Shown: positions 8,360 to 15,402, counted from the first letter of the stretch. The stretch is 25,017 nt of DNA from Candidatus Woesearchaeota archaeon (GCA_003694495.1 RFJO01000036.1:1-25017), one strand, 5' to 3'. Notes: generated by a model not told the origin, from the sequence alone. Program-made: numbers and translations.

Positions 8360-9439
8360 ATGGATCTAAAGCAAAGATTTGAAGAATTCTTTAGTAACAT
8401 TAAAGGTAATGATAAAGTTGCAATATTTTTTGACCCAGACCCGGATGGGATGGCTGCTGCAGTTATATTTAATAAAGCATTAGAAAAATTTAGAGGGAAA
8501 ACAGCTGACATGGTCTTATGGCAAGATCACGGAGATTTGTATATAAACGATGAAAATGTAAATAAACTAAAACAGGGTGAAATTAATAAGGTTGTATTTC
8601 TAGACATGGCAGTTGATCAATATCCAGAAAGAATACATAAAATAAAAGAATTTGCAGAAGTGTGTGTGATAGACCATCATAAGTTATATGTTCAGGATGA
8701 TTCGTTGTTAATTCTTAAACCTCAGCTTTTACACGATAAGGAACCTAGCTCTTATGTGACTGCGAAGTTTGTTTACGATTTAGTTACCGAATTTGTTTGC
8801 CTTGATGAATTAGATTGGTTGGTTTGTGTGGGCTTAATAGGCGATGCGGCTTGGAGGAGATGGAAGCCGTTTATTGACAAAGTATGTGATAAATATGGGT
8901 ATGATAAAAATAAAATCCTTGAAGGACAATTGGGTCATGCGATGAGGACAATAGCTTCAGCTTTAGAATTCGAAGGAGATGTAGTGAAGGTTTGTTTTGA
9001 GGAGGTTATGAAAGCGGGTAGTGCTGATGATGTAGAGAAATCTAAACTTATAAAATATAAAGAAATTATCAGCGAAGAATTATTTAAGGCATATAAAGAG
9101 TTTAAACAAAAAGCTGAAAGGTTTGGTGATTTGGTATGGTTCGAATTCAAGTCAAAATATAGTATAGGTTCGACTTTGTCAACAAGAGTTTCGTTTAAGG
9201 AACCAAACAAGACATTTGTTATACTCCAAGATGCAGGGGAAGAGTTCTATAGGTTATCGTTAAGAAGACAGGATAAAAAGGTAAAAGTGAATGAGCTAGT
9301 AAAAAAGGCTATAGAAGGTTTGGAAAATGCTTCAGGGGGCGGGCATGTGCCTGCAGCTGGAGGAAGAGTGATGAAGAAGGATATTGAAAAGTTTAAACAG
9401 AATATTATTAAATGTTTGCTTGAGCATGGTTGCCATTGA
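8360..9439 (+). CDS. DHH/DHHA1 family phosphoesterase (RecJ-like)
   Basis: DHH phosphoesterases hydrolyse phosphodiester bonds in nucleic acids or small nucleotides using two Mn ions. The 359-residue protein shows motif I D25-x-D27-x-D29-G (FDPDPDGMAAA), motif II with an Asp in VVFLDMAVDQ, the name-giving D105-H106-H107 (CVIDHHK), a motif IV Asp in GLIGDAAW, and the DHHA1 substrate-binding end GGGHVPAAGG. The ATG at 8360 is preferred over an upstream TTG at 8303, because the latter would overlap the previous gene and add a non-conserved leader. It could be an exonuclease of the archaeal RecJ-like group or a nano-RNase/oligonucleotide phosphoesterase; the sequence alone does not decide. Its last 32 bases overlap the convergent metallophosphoesterase gene. 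Confidence 0.88.
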   Translation: MDLKQRFEEFFSNIKGNDKVAIFFDPDPDGMAAAVIFNKALEKFRGKTADMVLWQDHGDLYINDENVNKLKQGEINKVVFLDMAVDQYPERIHKIKEFAEVCVIDHHKLYVQDDSLLILKPQLLHDKEPSSYVTAKFVYDLVTEFVCLDELDWLVCVGLIGDAAWRRWKPFIDKVCDKYGYDKNKILEGQLGHAMRTIASALEFEGDVVKVCFEEVMKAGSADDVEKSKLIKYKEIISEELFKAYKEFKQKAERFGDLVWFEFKSKYSIGSTLSTRVSFKEPNKTFVILQDAGEEFYRLSLRRQDKKVKVNELVKKAIEGLENASGGGHVPAAGGRVMKKDIEKFKQNIIKCLLEHGCH

Positions 9440-10196
9440 TTTTTAATAAGCAATCTTTTTCACCAGGGTTTATGCAAAGAGTGTTGTTAAGTTTATAACT
9501 GCTATGATGTTCGTGCATGTGGCCTGAACAACAGACAATAGGGTTGAATGTTTCAATCAGTTCTCTTGTTAAGACTGAGCCCAAATGTTCGTTGTAACGT
9601 GGAGATCCTTGCCAAAGTACAATGTCTAATGGCGTCTTAAATGGAGGGTTGTGTGTTATTAAGGTGGTGGGTTTGTTAGATTTCTTAAATAGGGAAAAAA
9701 GAATTTTTTTGTTTTTTTTGTACTCAATTTTGTCTTGTTCTAAGACATTTGAATATATCATTTTATCTTTCTTATTCTGTGGGATCTCAGGGTGAGTGTT
9801 GTAACCATAACCGATTATGTTTAACTCGTTTAACTTTATAAGTTTTAAATGACAGTTTATAAGGTTGGGAAAATCCTTAATAATTTTGTTTAGCTTGTTT
9901 GGCCTAGGCTCGTAGTTGCCAGGCACAAAGTAAACTGGTTTGTTGAATGAATTAAGGTAGTTCAAAACTTTGTACATTGAAAACTTTTCTTTTTCTAAAA
10001 TTTTTTTTACTTCTTCTTTGTTAAGATAAGATTTCCAGTTAACTTTTTTGTTGAGTCTTTTTGAATCTCTCATAGCTTTGAACTTGTATTCCCTGCTAAA
10101 TGTTGCAGAAAAGTCTCCAGGGGAAATAATAGCATCAAAATTGTCTTTAATACTAGGTGTATTTCCATGTAAATCTCCAAACACTTTGAAAATCAT
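9408..10196 (-). CDS. Calcineurin-like metallophosphoesterase
   Basis: The 262-residue protein has the ordered metal-binding motifs of the calcineurin-like fold: GDLHGN at residues 7-12, GDF at 27-29, GNYEP in the middle (VPGNYEPRP), THNPPF, and the final GHMHEH. In the third motif the usual GNH[DE] has Tyr in place of His; a non-His residue here is also known in YfcE/MJ0936-type enzymes (GNCD), so this does not mean loss of activity. Substrate unknown; no signal peptide, so cytosolic. The ATG at 10196 lies about 30 bases after a minus-strand TATA region (10218-10234), which suggests a leaderless transcript. It is divergent from glyS and overlaps the end of the DHH gene. Confidence 0.87.
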   Translation of the reverse strand: MIFKVFGDLHGNTPSIKDNFDAIISPGDFSATFSREYKFKAMRDSKRLNKKVNWKSYLNKEEVKKILEKEKFSMYKVLNYLNSFNKPVYFVPGNYEPRPNKLNKIIKDFPNLINCHLKLIKLNELNIIGYGYNTHPEIPQNKKDKMIYSNVLEQDKIEYKKNKKILFSLFKKSNKPTTLITHNPPFKTPLDIVLWQGSPRYNEHLGSVLTRELIETFNPIVCCSGHMHEHHSSYKLNNTLCINPGEKDCLLKINGNHAQANI

Positions 10197-10287
10197 TAAT
10201 TTTTATCAGAATGAAATTTATTTAAATATTTTTTTCTTTTGTAAAAATTAACCCGAAATATTTATAAAATAACCTTGATTATAAATA

Positions 10288-11802
10288 ATGATTATGGTAT
10301 TGGAAACAAAATCTGAAAAAATTATGAAAGTTGCTAATAGCAGGGGTTTCTTTTACCCGTCTGCAGAGATATATTGTGCTAAAGCTGGGTTTTGGACGTA
10401 TGGGCACCTTGGGACGAGGGTTAAACAGAAATGGGAAAATTTGTGGAGAAAAACCTTTTTGAGCTTAAACCCATATTATTTTGAAATTGATGATTGTGTA
10501 ATTATGCCTGAAGATGTGTTCAAGGCTTCAGGGCATCTTGAACATTTTAATGATCCTTTAACAGAGTGTAAAAAGTGTCATTCTAGATATAGGGCAGACG
10601 AGCTGATAGAGAAATCTTTGAAAATTGAAGCTCAAGGTCTTAGTGAAGATGCTTTGACAAAGTTAATACAGGACAATAAACTGCTTTGCCCGAAATGTTC
10701 TGCTGAGCTTACAGAGGTAAAGATGTTTAACATGATGTTTAAGTTAAAGGTTGGCGCAACCGGGCAGGATGTAATGTATCTTAGGCCGGAATCAGCTCAG
10801 TCACCTTACCTTGCTTTTAAACGTGAACATGAAGCGCTGAGAAGAAAAATGCCAATGGGATTGGCAGTGATAGGGAAGGCTTTCAGGAATGAAATTTCGC
10901 CAAGGCAGGGATTTTTTAGGTTGAGAGAATTTACACAAGCAGAGTTGCAGATATTTTTTGACCCGGATAAGATTGATGAGTGTGATAACTGGGATGAGGT
11001 CAAGGATTATGAACTTTTATTGTATTTGCATAATGACAAAAAAATAAATAAAGTTAAATGTGAGGAAGCGAATAAAGAACTAAAACTTCCTAGATTTTAT
11101 TTGTATCATGCTGCAAAAATACAACAGTTTTACCTAGATAAGCTTAGGATACCTAAAGAACTTTTTAGGTTAAGAGAATTGTCAGAAGAAGAAAGGGCTT
11201 TTTATAATAAGATTCATTTTGATATAGAACTTAACCTTGAATCTTTAGGCGGGTTTAAGGAAGTTGCAGGTTTGCATTATAGGGGAGATCATGACATTGG
11301 CGGTCACCAAAAAGGTTCTAAACAAAAACTCGAAGTTGTCGATGAAAATAAAAGGTATATACCCCATGTGCTTGAACTTAGTTTTGGTGTGGACAGGAAC
11401 GTTTGGGCGTTGATGGATGTGTTTTATGCTGAGGAAAAAGAAAGAACTTTGTTTAAGTTCCCGCCAAATGTGTCACCGATAGATGTGGCAGTGTTCCCTT
11501 TAGTAAAAAAAGAAGAATTGCCTACAATTGCAAAAAAGCTTTTCACAGAACTAAACTACGAATTTAAGGCGTTCTATGATGAATCCGGCAGTATTGGAAG
11601 GAGATATAGAAGACAGGATGAAATCGGTACAAATTATGGGATTACGGTTGATTTTGATACCATGGATAATAACAAAGTCACATTAAGGGATAGAGATTCG
11701 ATGAAACAGGTTTTGGTTGAAGTTGATAAATGTAAAAATATACTTAGAGAGTTAATTAAAGGCAATCTTAAATTTGAAGATGCGGGGGAAAGCCTGAAAT
11801 AG
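10288..11802 (+). CDS. glyS: Glycyl-tRNA synthetase, archaeal/eukaryal alpha2 type
   Basis: Class II synthetase that charges tRNA-Gly with glycine. The 504-residue protein starts with the typical RGFFYPSAEIY and GFWTYGHLG motif 1 region, has a four-Cys zinc knuckle (C94, C97, C134, C137), motif 2 FRNEISPRQGFFRLREFTQAE, the specificity region VAGLHYRGDHDI, motif 3 ELSFGVDRN, and an HGTP anticodon-binding domain ending in IGRRYRRQDEIG, GITVDFDT and VTLRDRDS. It is a little shorter than most archaeal GlyRS (about 570). A TATA box TTTATAAAA (10261-10269) lies 24 bases before the first ATG and 30 before the second in-frame ATG (10294); either could be the true start of a leaderless mRNA. A tRNA-Ala gene follows three bases after the stop. 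Confidence 0.96.
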   Translation: MIMVLETKSEKIMKVANSRGFFYPSAEIYCAKAGFWTYGHLGTRVKQKWENLWRKTFLSLNPYYFEIDDCVIMPEDVFKASGHLEHFNDPLTECKKCHSRYRADELIEKSLKIEAQGLSEDALTKLIQDNKLLCPKCSAELTEVKMFNMMFKLKVGATGQDVMYLRPESAQSPYLAFKREHEALRRKMPMGLAVIGKAFRNEISPRQGFFRLREFTQAELQIFFDPDKIDECDNWDEVKDYELLLYLHNDKKINKVKCEEANKELKLPRFYLYHAAKIQQFYLDKLRIPKELFRLRELSEEERAFYNKIHFDIELNLESLGGFKEVAGLHYRGDHDIGGHQKGSKQKLEVVDENKRYIPHVLELSFGVDRNVWALMDVFYAEEKERTLFKFPPNVSPIDVAVFPLVKKEELPTIAKKLFTELNYEFKAFYDESGSIGRRYRRQDEIGTNYGITVDFDTMDNNKVTLRDRDSMKQVLVEVDKCKNILRELIKGNLKFEDAGESLK

Positions 11803-11805
11803 TTT

Positions 11806-11879
11806 GGGCTGGTAGCTCAGTCCGGTAGAGTGCCGCCTTGGCGTGGCGGAGGCCCCGGGTTCGAATCCCGGCCAGTCCA
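11806..11879 (+). tRNA. tRNA-Ala (anticodon GGC)
   Basis: A full cloverleaf can be drawn: acceptor 11806-11812 with 11872-11878, D stem GCTC/GAGT, anticodon stem CCGCC/GGCGG with loop TTGGCGT (anticodon 11840-11842 GGC, reading GCC), five-base variable loop, and T stem CCGGG/CCCGG with TTCGAAT. The acceptor contains the G3:U70 wobble pair, the universal alanine identity element, which confirms the anticodon assignment. The discriminator is A73 (11879). CCA is not encoded and there is no intron. The gene starts three bases after the glyS stop and ends one base before the convergent cutA stop. Confidence 0.97.
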
Positions 11880-11880
11880 T

Positions 11881-12186
11881 TTATTCTAACTCGTCTTTGA
11901 TTTTATTATCATAAGAGTTGGATGAAGTTAGCGCTGGGAAAATTACTATGGGCGGAACTTGGTATGAGTGAAGCTCTTCGATAAGTTTTACAGCTGCATC
12001 TTTTTTATCGTCAAGAGTACGCATGGTTATCACGTATTCTTTGCCTTCTACCCTGTTGCCTTTCCAAAGATAAAATGCTTTGGTTTGGTTAATGTGCGCA
12101 GCAAAGATAAGCTTTTTGTGCAAGAGAACTCTTGCAATTTCTTCAGCTTCTTCTCTAGAATCCGTGTTTGTTTGAATGACTATCAT
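11881..12186 (-). CDS. cutA: CutA1-type divalent-cation tolerance protein
   Basis: CutA1 is a small, very stable trimer of a ferredoxin-like fold, found in all domains and loosely linked to metal tolerance; its molecular role is still uncertain. The 101 residues match the family along their whole length: an N-terminal beta strand MIVIQTNTDS, the LIFAAHIN strand, YLWKG followed by EGKEYVITMRT, and the signature ELHSYQVPPIV. A minus-strand TATA-like TTATAAAC (about 12208-12217) inside the end of dph2 lies about 26 bases upstream of the ATG, so cutA may have its own leaderless promoter as well as reading through from dph2, whose stop is 18 bases upstream. Confidence 0.95.
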   Translation of the reverse strand: MIVIQTNTDSREEAEEIARVLLHKKLIFAAHINQTKAFYLWKGNRVEGKEYVITMRTLDDKKDAAVKLIEELHSYQVPPIVIFPALTSSNSYDNKIKDELE

Positions 12187-12204
12187 AAAAAAATGTAAAC
12201 TTTT

Positions 12205-12846
12205 TTAGTTTATAAGCTTTTTTAAGTCTGAGAGGTTGATTACAGGTTTGTTAAACTTTTCATAATCTTCAATTGCTATGCGTGGGCAGGCAGTGTTTAC
12301 CCAACAGTCAATGTCAGGGAAGTCTTCTAAGCCGTTAATGTTAAGCGTGTTGAACAGGAAAATGTAAACTTTTTTGTCATGAACAGATTTTTTAAAATTG
12401 ACCGCGTCATTAAGATGGTTTTGGCCTGACTTGGTGGACACTAAAACACCTACCTTGTTTGAAGTGAGATATTTTAAGTACGCGCCCTTTATACGCTTCT
12501 TGCGTTTTTCTATTAATTCATTTGAGATTTTGGTCACTTTATTCGTAAAAGGGTTTGCCCAGTATACTGGCTTGGATGTCTCTAAAGCAATCTCTATTGG
12601 ATGAAAGTTGCCTGAGCCGATGTATAAAAAAGCGTCAACCTTGTTTTCAATCTTTTTTGCCAATGATGCATTGCAGCCGAGAATTTGGCCAGCTATGACA
12701 GAGTTGGGGATAAGTTCCTGGGCTTCTTTAAGTTTATGCGTGTGCTGAATGGTGGTTACTAAGCCAAGCTTGCCTTTGAATTTTAGACCTTTTAATACTT
12801 TTTTTAAATCAATATTGCTTCTACTTTTTATATAAATAACTTTCAT
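12205..12846 (-). CDS. dph2: Dph2-like diphthamide synthase lacking the N-terminal domain
   Basis: Archaeal Dph2 transfers the 3-amino-3-carboxypropyl group of SAM to a histidine of elongation factor 2, using a [4Fe-4S] cluster held by one Cys from each of three related domains. This 213-residue protein matches only domains 2 and 3: LVTTIQHTHKLKEAQEL, GQILGCN (C58, domain 2 ligand), IGSGNFHPIEIAL, LVSTKSGQ, and WVNTACPRIAI (C187, domain 3 ligand; an extra C181 lies six residues before). The first domain, which holds the first cluster Cys (C59 in Pyrococcus horikoshii), is absent, and the 37-base upstream gap leaves no room for it. A clean minus-strand TATA (12871-12880) shows this is an intact gene, not a broken one. 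A short form may be normal for this lineage. Confidence 0.88.
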   Translation of the reverse strand: MKVIYIKSRSNIDLKKVLKGLKFKGKLGLVTTIQHTHKLKEAQELIPNSVIAGQILGCNASLAKKIENKVDAFLYIGSGNFHPIEIALETSKPVYWANPFTNKVTKISNELIEKRKKRIKGAYLKYLTSNKVGVLVSTKSGQNHLNDAVNFKKSVHDKKVYIFLFNTLNINGLEDFPDIDCWVNTACPRIAIEDYEKFNKPVINLSDLKKLIN

Positions 12847-12850
12847 TGTA

Positions 12851-12880
12851 TTATAAAACTATAAACTTAGTTTAAATATT
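12851..12880. promoter_or_regulatory. Overlapping divergent TATA boxes (dph2 / 12883 gene)
   Basis: TATAAAAC at 12852-12859 lies about 27 bases before the GTG at 12883. On the other strand AATATTTAAA (12871-12880) lies about 29 bases before the dph2 ATG at 12846. In only 36 bases the two promoters must therefore cross, each TATA lying near the opposite gene's start, so expression may be mutually exclusive. Confidence 0.55.
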
Positions 12881-12882
12881 TT

Positions 12883-13503
12883 GTGCCGAATGATTTATAT
12901 ATTCTTTTAGAGCAATATAGCACTAAAATGCAATCTTGTGAGATCCTTGTACCAAACGGTTTAAGTTATAGCTATGCAGAACTGGCATCTTTAGGCATGC
13001 AGTTGCAGTTAACTTTAGTACATAATGATAAGCCTTTCACATATTCGGAAGTGTTCTTTAATTATGATGGAAGCGTGTCTTACATGAAACAATATAGAGC
13101 TGTGCCAGTCAAGAAAGAAGTTGCAGGTGTAATAAAAAGCAAAATACAAAGTATACTTGAACAAGAGTTGTTGACTAACCCTGAGTATATACAAGCTCAA
13201 CAAGAAGCTAATGGCGAAGATGAATTTTATAATAAGATAAGGGGATTAACAAGGAAAGATGAAAGGATAGCGAGACTGTTAGAATCTTTAGTCGAAAAAG
13301 AAGTTTTGGCAGAGTATGATGGGAAGCCTAAAATGTCAAGGCCAATGTATGAGCTGTTAATGGCAAGTTATGTTATTTGCGCTAAAACTGAGGTAAGCGA
13401 AGGGTTCTATGAAATAAAATCTTTGCTAGATGCAGTTAAATCTTATGACGTGAGGAAGTATGCATCTTTTTGTTTACAAGAAACACAACCAAAGAGCCAA
13501 TAA
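12883..13503 (+). CDS. Unknown 206-residue protein
   Basis: I do not recognise this protein. It starts at a GTG, about 27 bases after a TATA element; the next in-frame ATG (12928) would remove 15 residues. No signal peptide or transmembrane helix is visible. The sequence suggests an N-terminal mixed alpha/beta part with VFFNYDGSVSYMKQYRAVP, followed by a helical, charged C-terminal half containing EDEFYNKIRGLTRKDERIARLLESL and a helical end rich in Tyr and Cys (MASYVICAKTEV). Reading frame, codon use and promoter match the neighbours, so it is probably real. It runs convergently into the VanZ-like gene with a 68-base overlap. Function unknown. Confidence 0.7.
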   Translation: MPNDLYILLEQYSTKMQSCEILVPNGLSYSYAELASLGMQLQLTLVHNDKPFTYSEVFFNYDGSVSYMKQYRAVPVKKEVAGVIKSKIQSILEQELLTNPEYIQAQQEANGEDEFYNKIRGLTRKDERIARLLESLVEKEVLAEYDGKPKMSRPMYELLMASYVICAKTEVSEGFYEIKSLLDAVKSYDVRKYASFCLQETQPKSQ

Positions 13504-13792
13504 TGTTTGCAGCTATGTCTAATAAAGAAAAATATCTACTTGGCACAAATGATTGATGAATCTCGTCAAGTATGCCAAAGACTGAACTTAAAATGAATGA
13601 TCTGCCTTTATTTAAGTTTGTTCTAAAAATTAGGATAGATAAAATCGAATATTCAATAATATGAAATAGTTTGTCTTGGTAACTGAAGGTAACAATTAAA
13701 CCTGAGTTTGTAGGCTGGGGCAAGGAAGATAGGTAAAAGATTAAGCATAAATATAAAATGAGCGGTAGCCAGTAACGAATGAAGTGTTTCAT
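13436..13792 (-). CDS. VanZ-like small membrane protein
   Basis: The 118 residues have the VanZ-like pattern: an N-terminal hydrophobic helix (about 7-25), the motif DKLFHIIEYSILS, a third hydrophobic stretch leading into the signature DEIHQSFVPSRYFSLLDIAAN, and a last helix IIGSLVVFLV before a Lys/His-rich end. VanZ-like proteins are polytopic membrane proteins of mostly unknown function (the founder gives teicoplanin resistance). No peptidoglycan genes are nearby, so a resistance role is unlikely here. Its ATG overlaps the stop of the zinc-finger gene as ATGA, which indicates translational coupling. The 3' end overlaps the convergent unknown gene. Confidence 0.85.
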   Translation of the reverse strand: MKHFIRYWLPLILYLCLIFYLSSLPQPTNSGLIVTFSYQDKLFHIIEYSILSILIFRTNLNKGRSFILSSVFGILDEIHQSFVPSRYFSLLDIAANIIGSLVVFLVNKKMHTSSRHKI

Positions 13793-14322
13793 TTCTTTTT
13801 AAGCTTTTCAACAACAGCTTTATCAGAAACAATTGCAGAGTTGCCTGTCGGGTCTTCAATGATAATCTTTACAGGCAAGTCGCCGCATTCAATTTTCCAA
13901 ATCTTTTTGAGAAGATTTTTTGCACGGGTTTTCGCAGCCTTGTCACCATCTGCTGAAGCTAAGTCTCTTTGTTCTTCTATAACTTTTTTTACCCTTTTTA
14001 ATACCCCCTCAATGTTTGAAATGTAACCTTCTGGTGTGTTGCCAGGTGATATTGTGGTCTTTAAAGTAGGAATCTTTATTGTGGCAGCACCGGATTTTAC
14101 AACGCGAATGTTTAAATCTTCTGGTGAAGATGTTTCAATTTTAATAGTTATCGGGCCTTTATTCTCTTCAGCTTCTAGATCGGACATCTTAAACCCGCAA
14201 TCAGAACACTGCATTCCAAACAAATATACTTTGCCGAAGTATGGTACATCTACTTCTTCTTCAGTTAGTGTGCACGTATCTTTAAAGCACATAGGACATT
14301 TTTGATTTTCAAGTTTTTCCAT
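13789..14322 (-). CDS. ZPR1-type zinc finger protein
   Basis: Archaeal ZPR1 homologue. In eukaryotes ZPR1 is a folding factor for eEF1A; the role of the archaeal single-module form is not settled. The 177-residue protein has a four-Cys zinc finger (C9, C12, C39, C42; context CPMCF...MQCSDCGFK) followed by the ZPR1 beta-barrel domain (ITIKIETSSPEDLNIRVVKSG, TISPGNTPEGYISNIEGVL). The ATG at 14322 is chosen over an in-frame TTG at 14328: a minus-strand TATA region (14337-14354) lies about 26 bases before it, giving a leaderless mRNA. It forms a two-gene operon with the VanZ-like gene through a four-base overlap. Confidence 0.9.
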   Translation of the reverse strand: MEKLENQKCPMCFKDTCTLTEEEVDVPYFGKVYLFGMQCSDCGFKMSDLEAEENKGPITIKIETSSPEDLNIRVVKSGAATIKIPTLKTTISPGNTPEGYISNIEGVLKRVKKVIEEQRDLASADGDKAAKTRAKNLLKKIWKIECGDLPVKIIIEDPTGNSAIVSDKAVVEKLKKK

Positions 14323-14336
14323 GTTCAAAAAAGAAA

Positions 14337-14354
14337 TAAATTATATTTAAATAC
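14337..14354 (-). promoter_or_regulatory. TATA region of the ZPR1-VanZ operon
   Basis: On the minus strand TATTTAAATATAATTTAT lies 15-32 bases before the ZPR1 ATG at 14322. It fits a leaderless start and separates this operon from sepF upstream. Confidence 0.6.
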
Positions 14355-14364
14355 CTTTTGGATT

Positions 14365-14745
14365 TCAATTGCGGTAGATTTCAGCAAAGCTAGGAGTAAC
14401 AACAATCCAATCATCACCAAAACCGGCTATGTCGCCGCTTATAGCGTCGCAAGTTTTCTTTAACTTGTTTACAACACGTTTTAGTTCCATTATGTCAGAA
14501 TCTTTTAGAGATTTAATGTTAAGCAACACAATTGTGTAACCTTCTCTTAAAACGTCTAAAGGCTCTTTTATATCATTAAATTCGTTTATGACAAATGGCC
14601 TAACTGTAATTTTCCTTTTTTTAGATTCTATTGGTTCTTCATCAGAATCAATTTCTAAGTAATCATCTTCATAATCATCGCTAAGGTCATAGTCGTCAAC
14701 GTTGCCCATTACTTTGTTTTTTATTTTAAGCCATGTGTCTTTCAT
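14365..14745 (-). CDS. sepF: SepF, FtsZ membrane anchor for cell division
   Basis: SepF binds the C-terminal tail of FtsZ and fixes the division ring to the membrane; in archaea that have FtsZ it is the usual anchor. The 126-residue protein has the expected layout: an N-terminal amphipathic helix (MKDTWLKIKNKVMG) as membrane-targeting sequence, a flexible acidic linker (about 17-43), then the SepF core from about residue 44 (ITVRPFVINEFNDIKEPLDVLREGYTIVLLN, a helix MELKRVVNKLKKTCDA, and SGDIAGFGDDWIVVTPS). It has its own TATA box (14794-14803) and a strong Shine-Dalgarno GGAGG (14758-14762), 61 bases after UPF0147, so it can be expressed separately from the ribosomal/RNA polymerase cluster upstream. 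ftsZ is not in the window. Confidence 0.93.
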   Translation of the reverse strand: MKDTWLKIKNKVMGNVDDYDLSDDYEDDYLEIDSDEEPIESKKRKITVRPFVINEFNDIKEPLDVLREGYTIVLLNIKSLKDSDIMELKRVVNKLKKTCDAISGDIAGFGDDWIVVTPSFAEIYRN

Positions 14746-14793
14746 TTTTAATAAGAGCCTCCTTTTGCTATAAGAAAAGGAATATTTGTTGAA

Positions 14794-14803
14794 TTTATAA
14801 ATA
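14794..14803 (-). promoter_or_regulatory. TATA box of sepF
   Basis: The minus-strand TATTTATAAA lies just after the UPF0147 stop, about 53 bases before the sepF ATG. The expected transcript start near 14772 leaves a leader of about 27 bases that contains the GGAGG Shine-Dalgarno at 14758-14762. Confidence 0.6.
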
Positions 14804-14806
14804 TTT

Positions 14807-15052
14807 CTATAGTCCGGCCAGCAAACTTACAATGTTCCAAATTTGTGGCCTAACATATGGTGGTATGTTTGGATCATCTGAAATCTCGTCTAGTTCTTGT
14901 AGTGCCTTATTTGCTTTAACGCTAAGTTCTATAGAAGTATCCTGAAGAGCAAGAATTGCGTTGCGAATTTTGCATTTGACATTTTTGGGAATGCCTAAGT
15001 CTTGTTCTATCATTTCAAGCGATTCAATAAGTTCAATTATTTCCTCAGACAT
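14807..15052 (-). CDS. UPF0147 family protein
   Basis: The 81 residues match the archaeal UPF0147 family, a small all-helical protein of unknown function conserved in most archaea. Family features visible here are the paired helices EIIELIESLEMIEQDLGIPKNVK, IRNAILALQDTSIELSVKANKALQELDEI and the end DPNIPPYVRPQIWNIVSLL. A Shine-Dalgarno GGGAGG precedes the ATG by a few bases, and the prefoldin gene ends 18 bases upstream, so it belongs to the same transcript. Confidence 0.93.
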   Translation of the reverse strand: MSEEIIELIESLEMIEQDLGIPKNVKCKIRNAILALQDTSIELSVKANKALQELDEISDDPNIPPYVRPQIWNIVSLLAGL

Positions 15053-15070
15053 TTTTGCCTCCCAAGAGTT

Positions 15071-15400
15071 TTATTTTCCTTGCAGCTCTTTCATAACTTT
15101 TTCCTGTAAGGATTTCATTTTTTCGTTTAAAGCATCTTCTTGCTTTTTAACGCTTTTCATACGCAACTCAAGGATATCTTTTTTTGATTCTAAATCTTTT
15201 TTTAGGGATTCTTTATCAGACGCAACCATTATGTTGCCAACAATCTTAAAGTAAGGTGCTTCAGCTTTGTCAAGCTCCTTTAATGCGTTATCAATCTCTA
15301 AAACTTGTGCTTGAAAATTTTGACGCTGCATTGCAAAATTTTGAAGGTTTTGTTCTAATAATTGCAACTCGTTAATGTTGCTTTCTGTTTCTTTATCCAT
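15071..15400 (-). CDS. pfdB: Prefoldin subunit beta
   Basis: Beta subunit of the hexameric prefoldin chaperone (two alpha, four beta), which passes unfolded proteins to the thermosome. At 109 residues it has normal length and structure: an N-terminal coiled-coil helix (NINELQLLEQNLQNFAMQRQ), the beta hairpin between the helices (PYFKIVGNIMVASDKESLKKDL), and the C-terminal coiled coil ending MKSLQEKVMKELQGK. The Shine-Dalgarno GAGGT (15405-15409) lies in the last codons of rpoP, whose stop is two bases before this ATG. The order eL43-rpoP-pfdB is conserved in archaea. Confidence 0.95.
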   Translation of the reverse strand: MDKETESNINELQLLEQNLQNFAMQRQNFQAQVLEIDNALKELDKAEAPYFKIVGNIMVASDKESLKKDLESKKDILELRMKSVKKQEDALNEKMKSLQEKVMKELQGK

Positions 15401-15402
15401 GT

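Noticed and set aside
12205..12882. dph2 as a frameshifted or degraded pseudogene
   Set aside because: No remnant of domain 1 fits in the 36 bases upstream, a clean TATA box precedes the ATG, and the remaining motifs are intact.
13436..13792. VanZ-like gene as an antibiotic-resistance determinant
   Set aside because: There are no other van genes, no peptidoglycan genes and an archaeal setting; only the fold family is supported.
14961..15254. 97-codon plus-strand frame across UPF0147 and prefoldin
   Set aside because: It runs antisense to two conserved genes; composition is that of a shadow frame.
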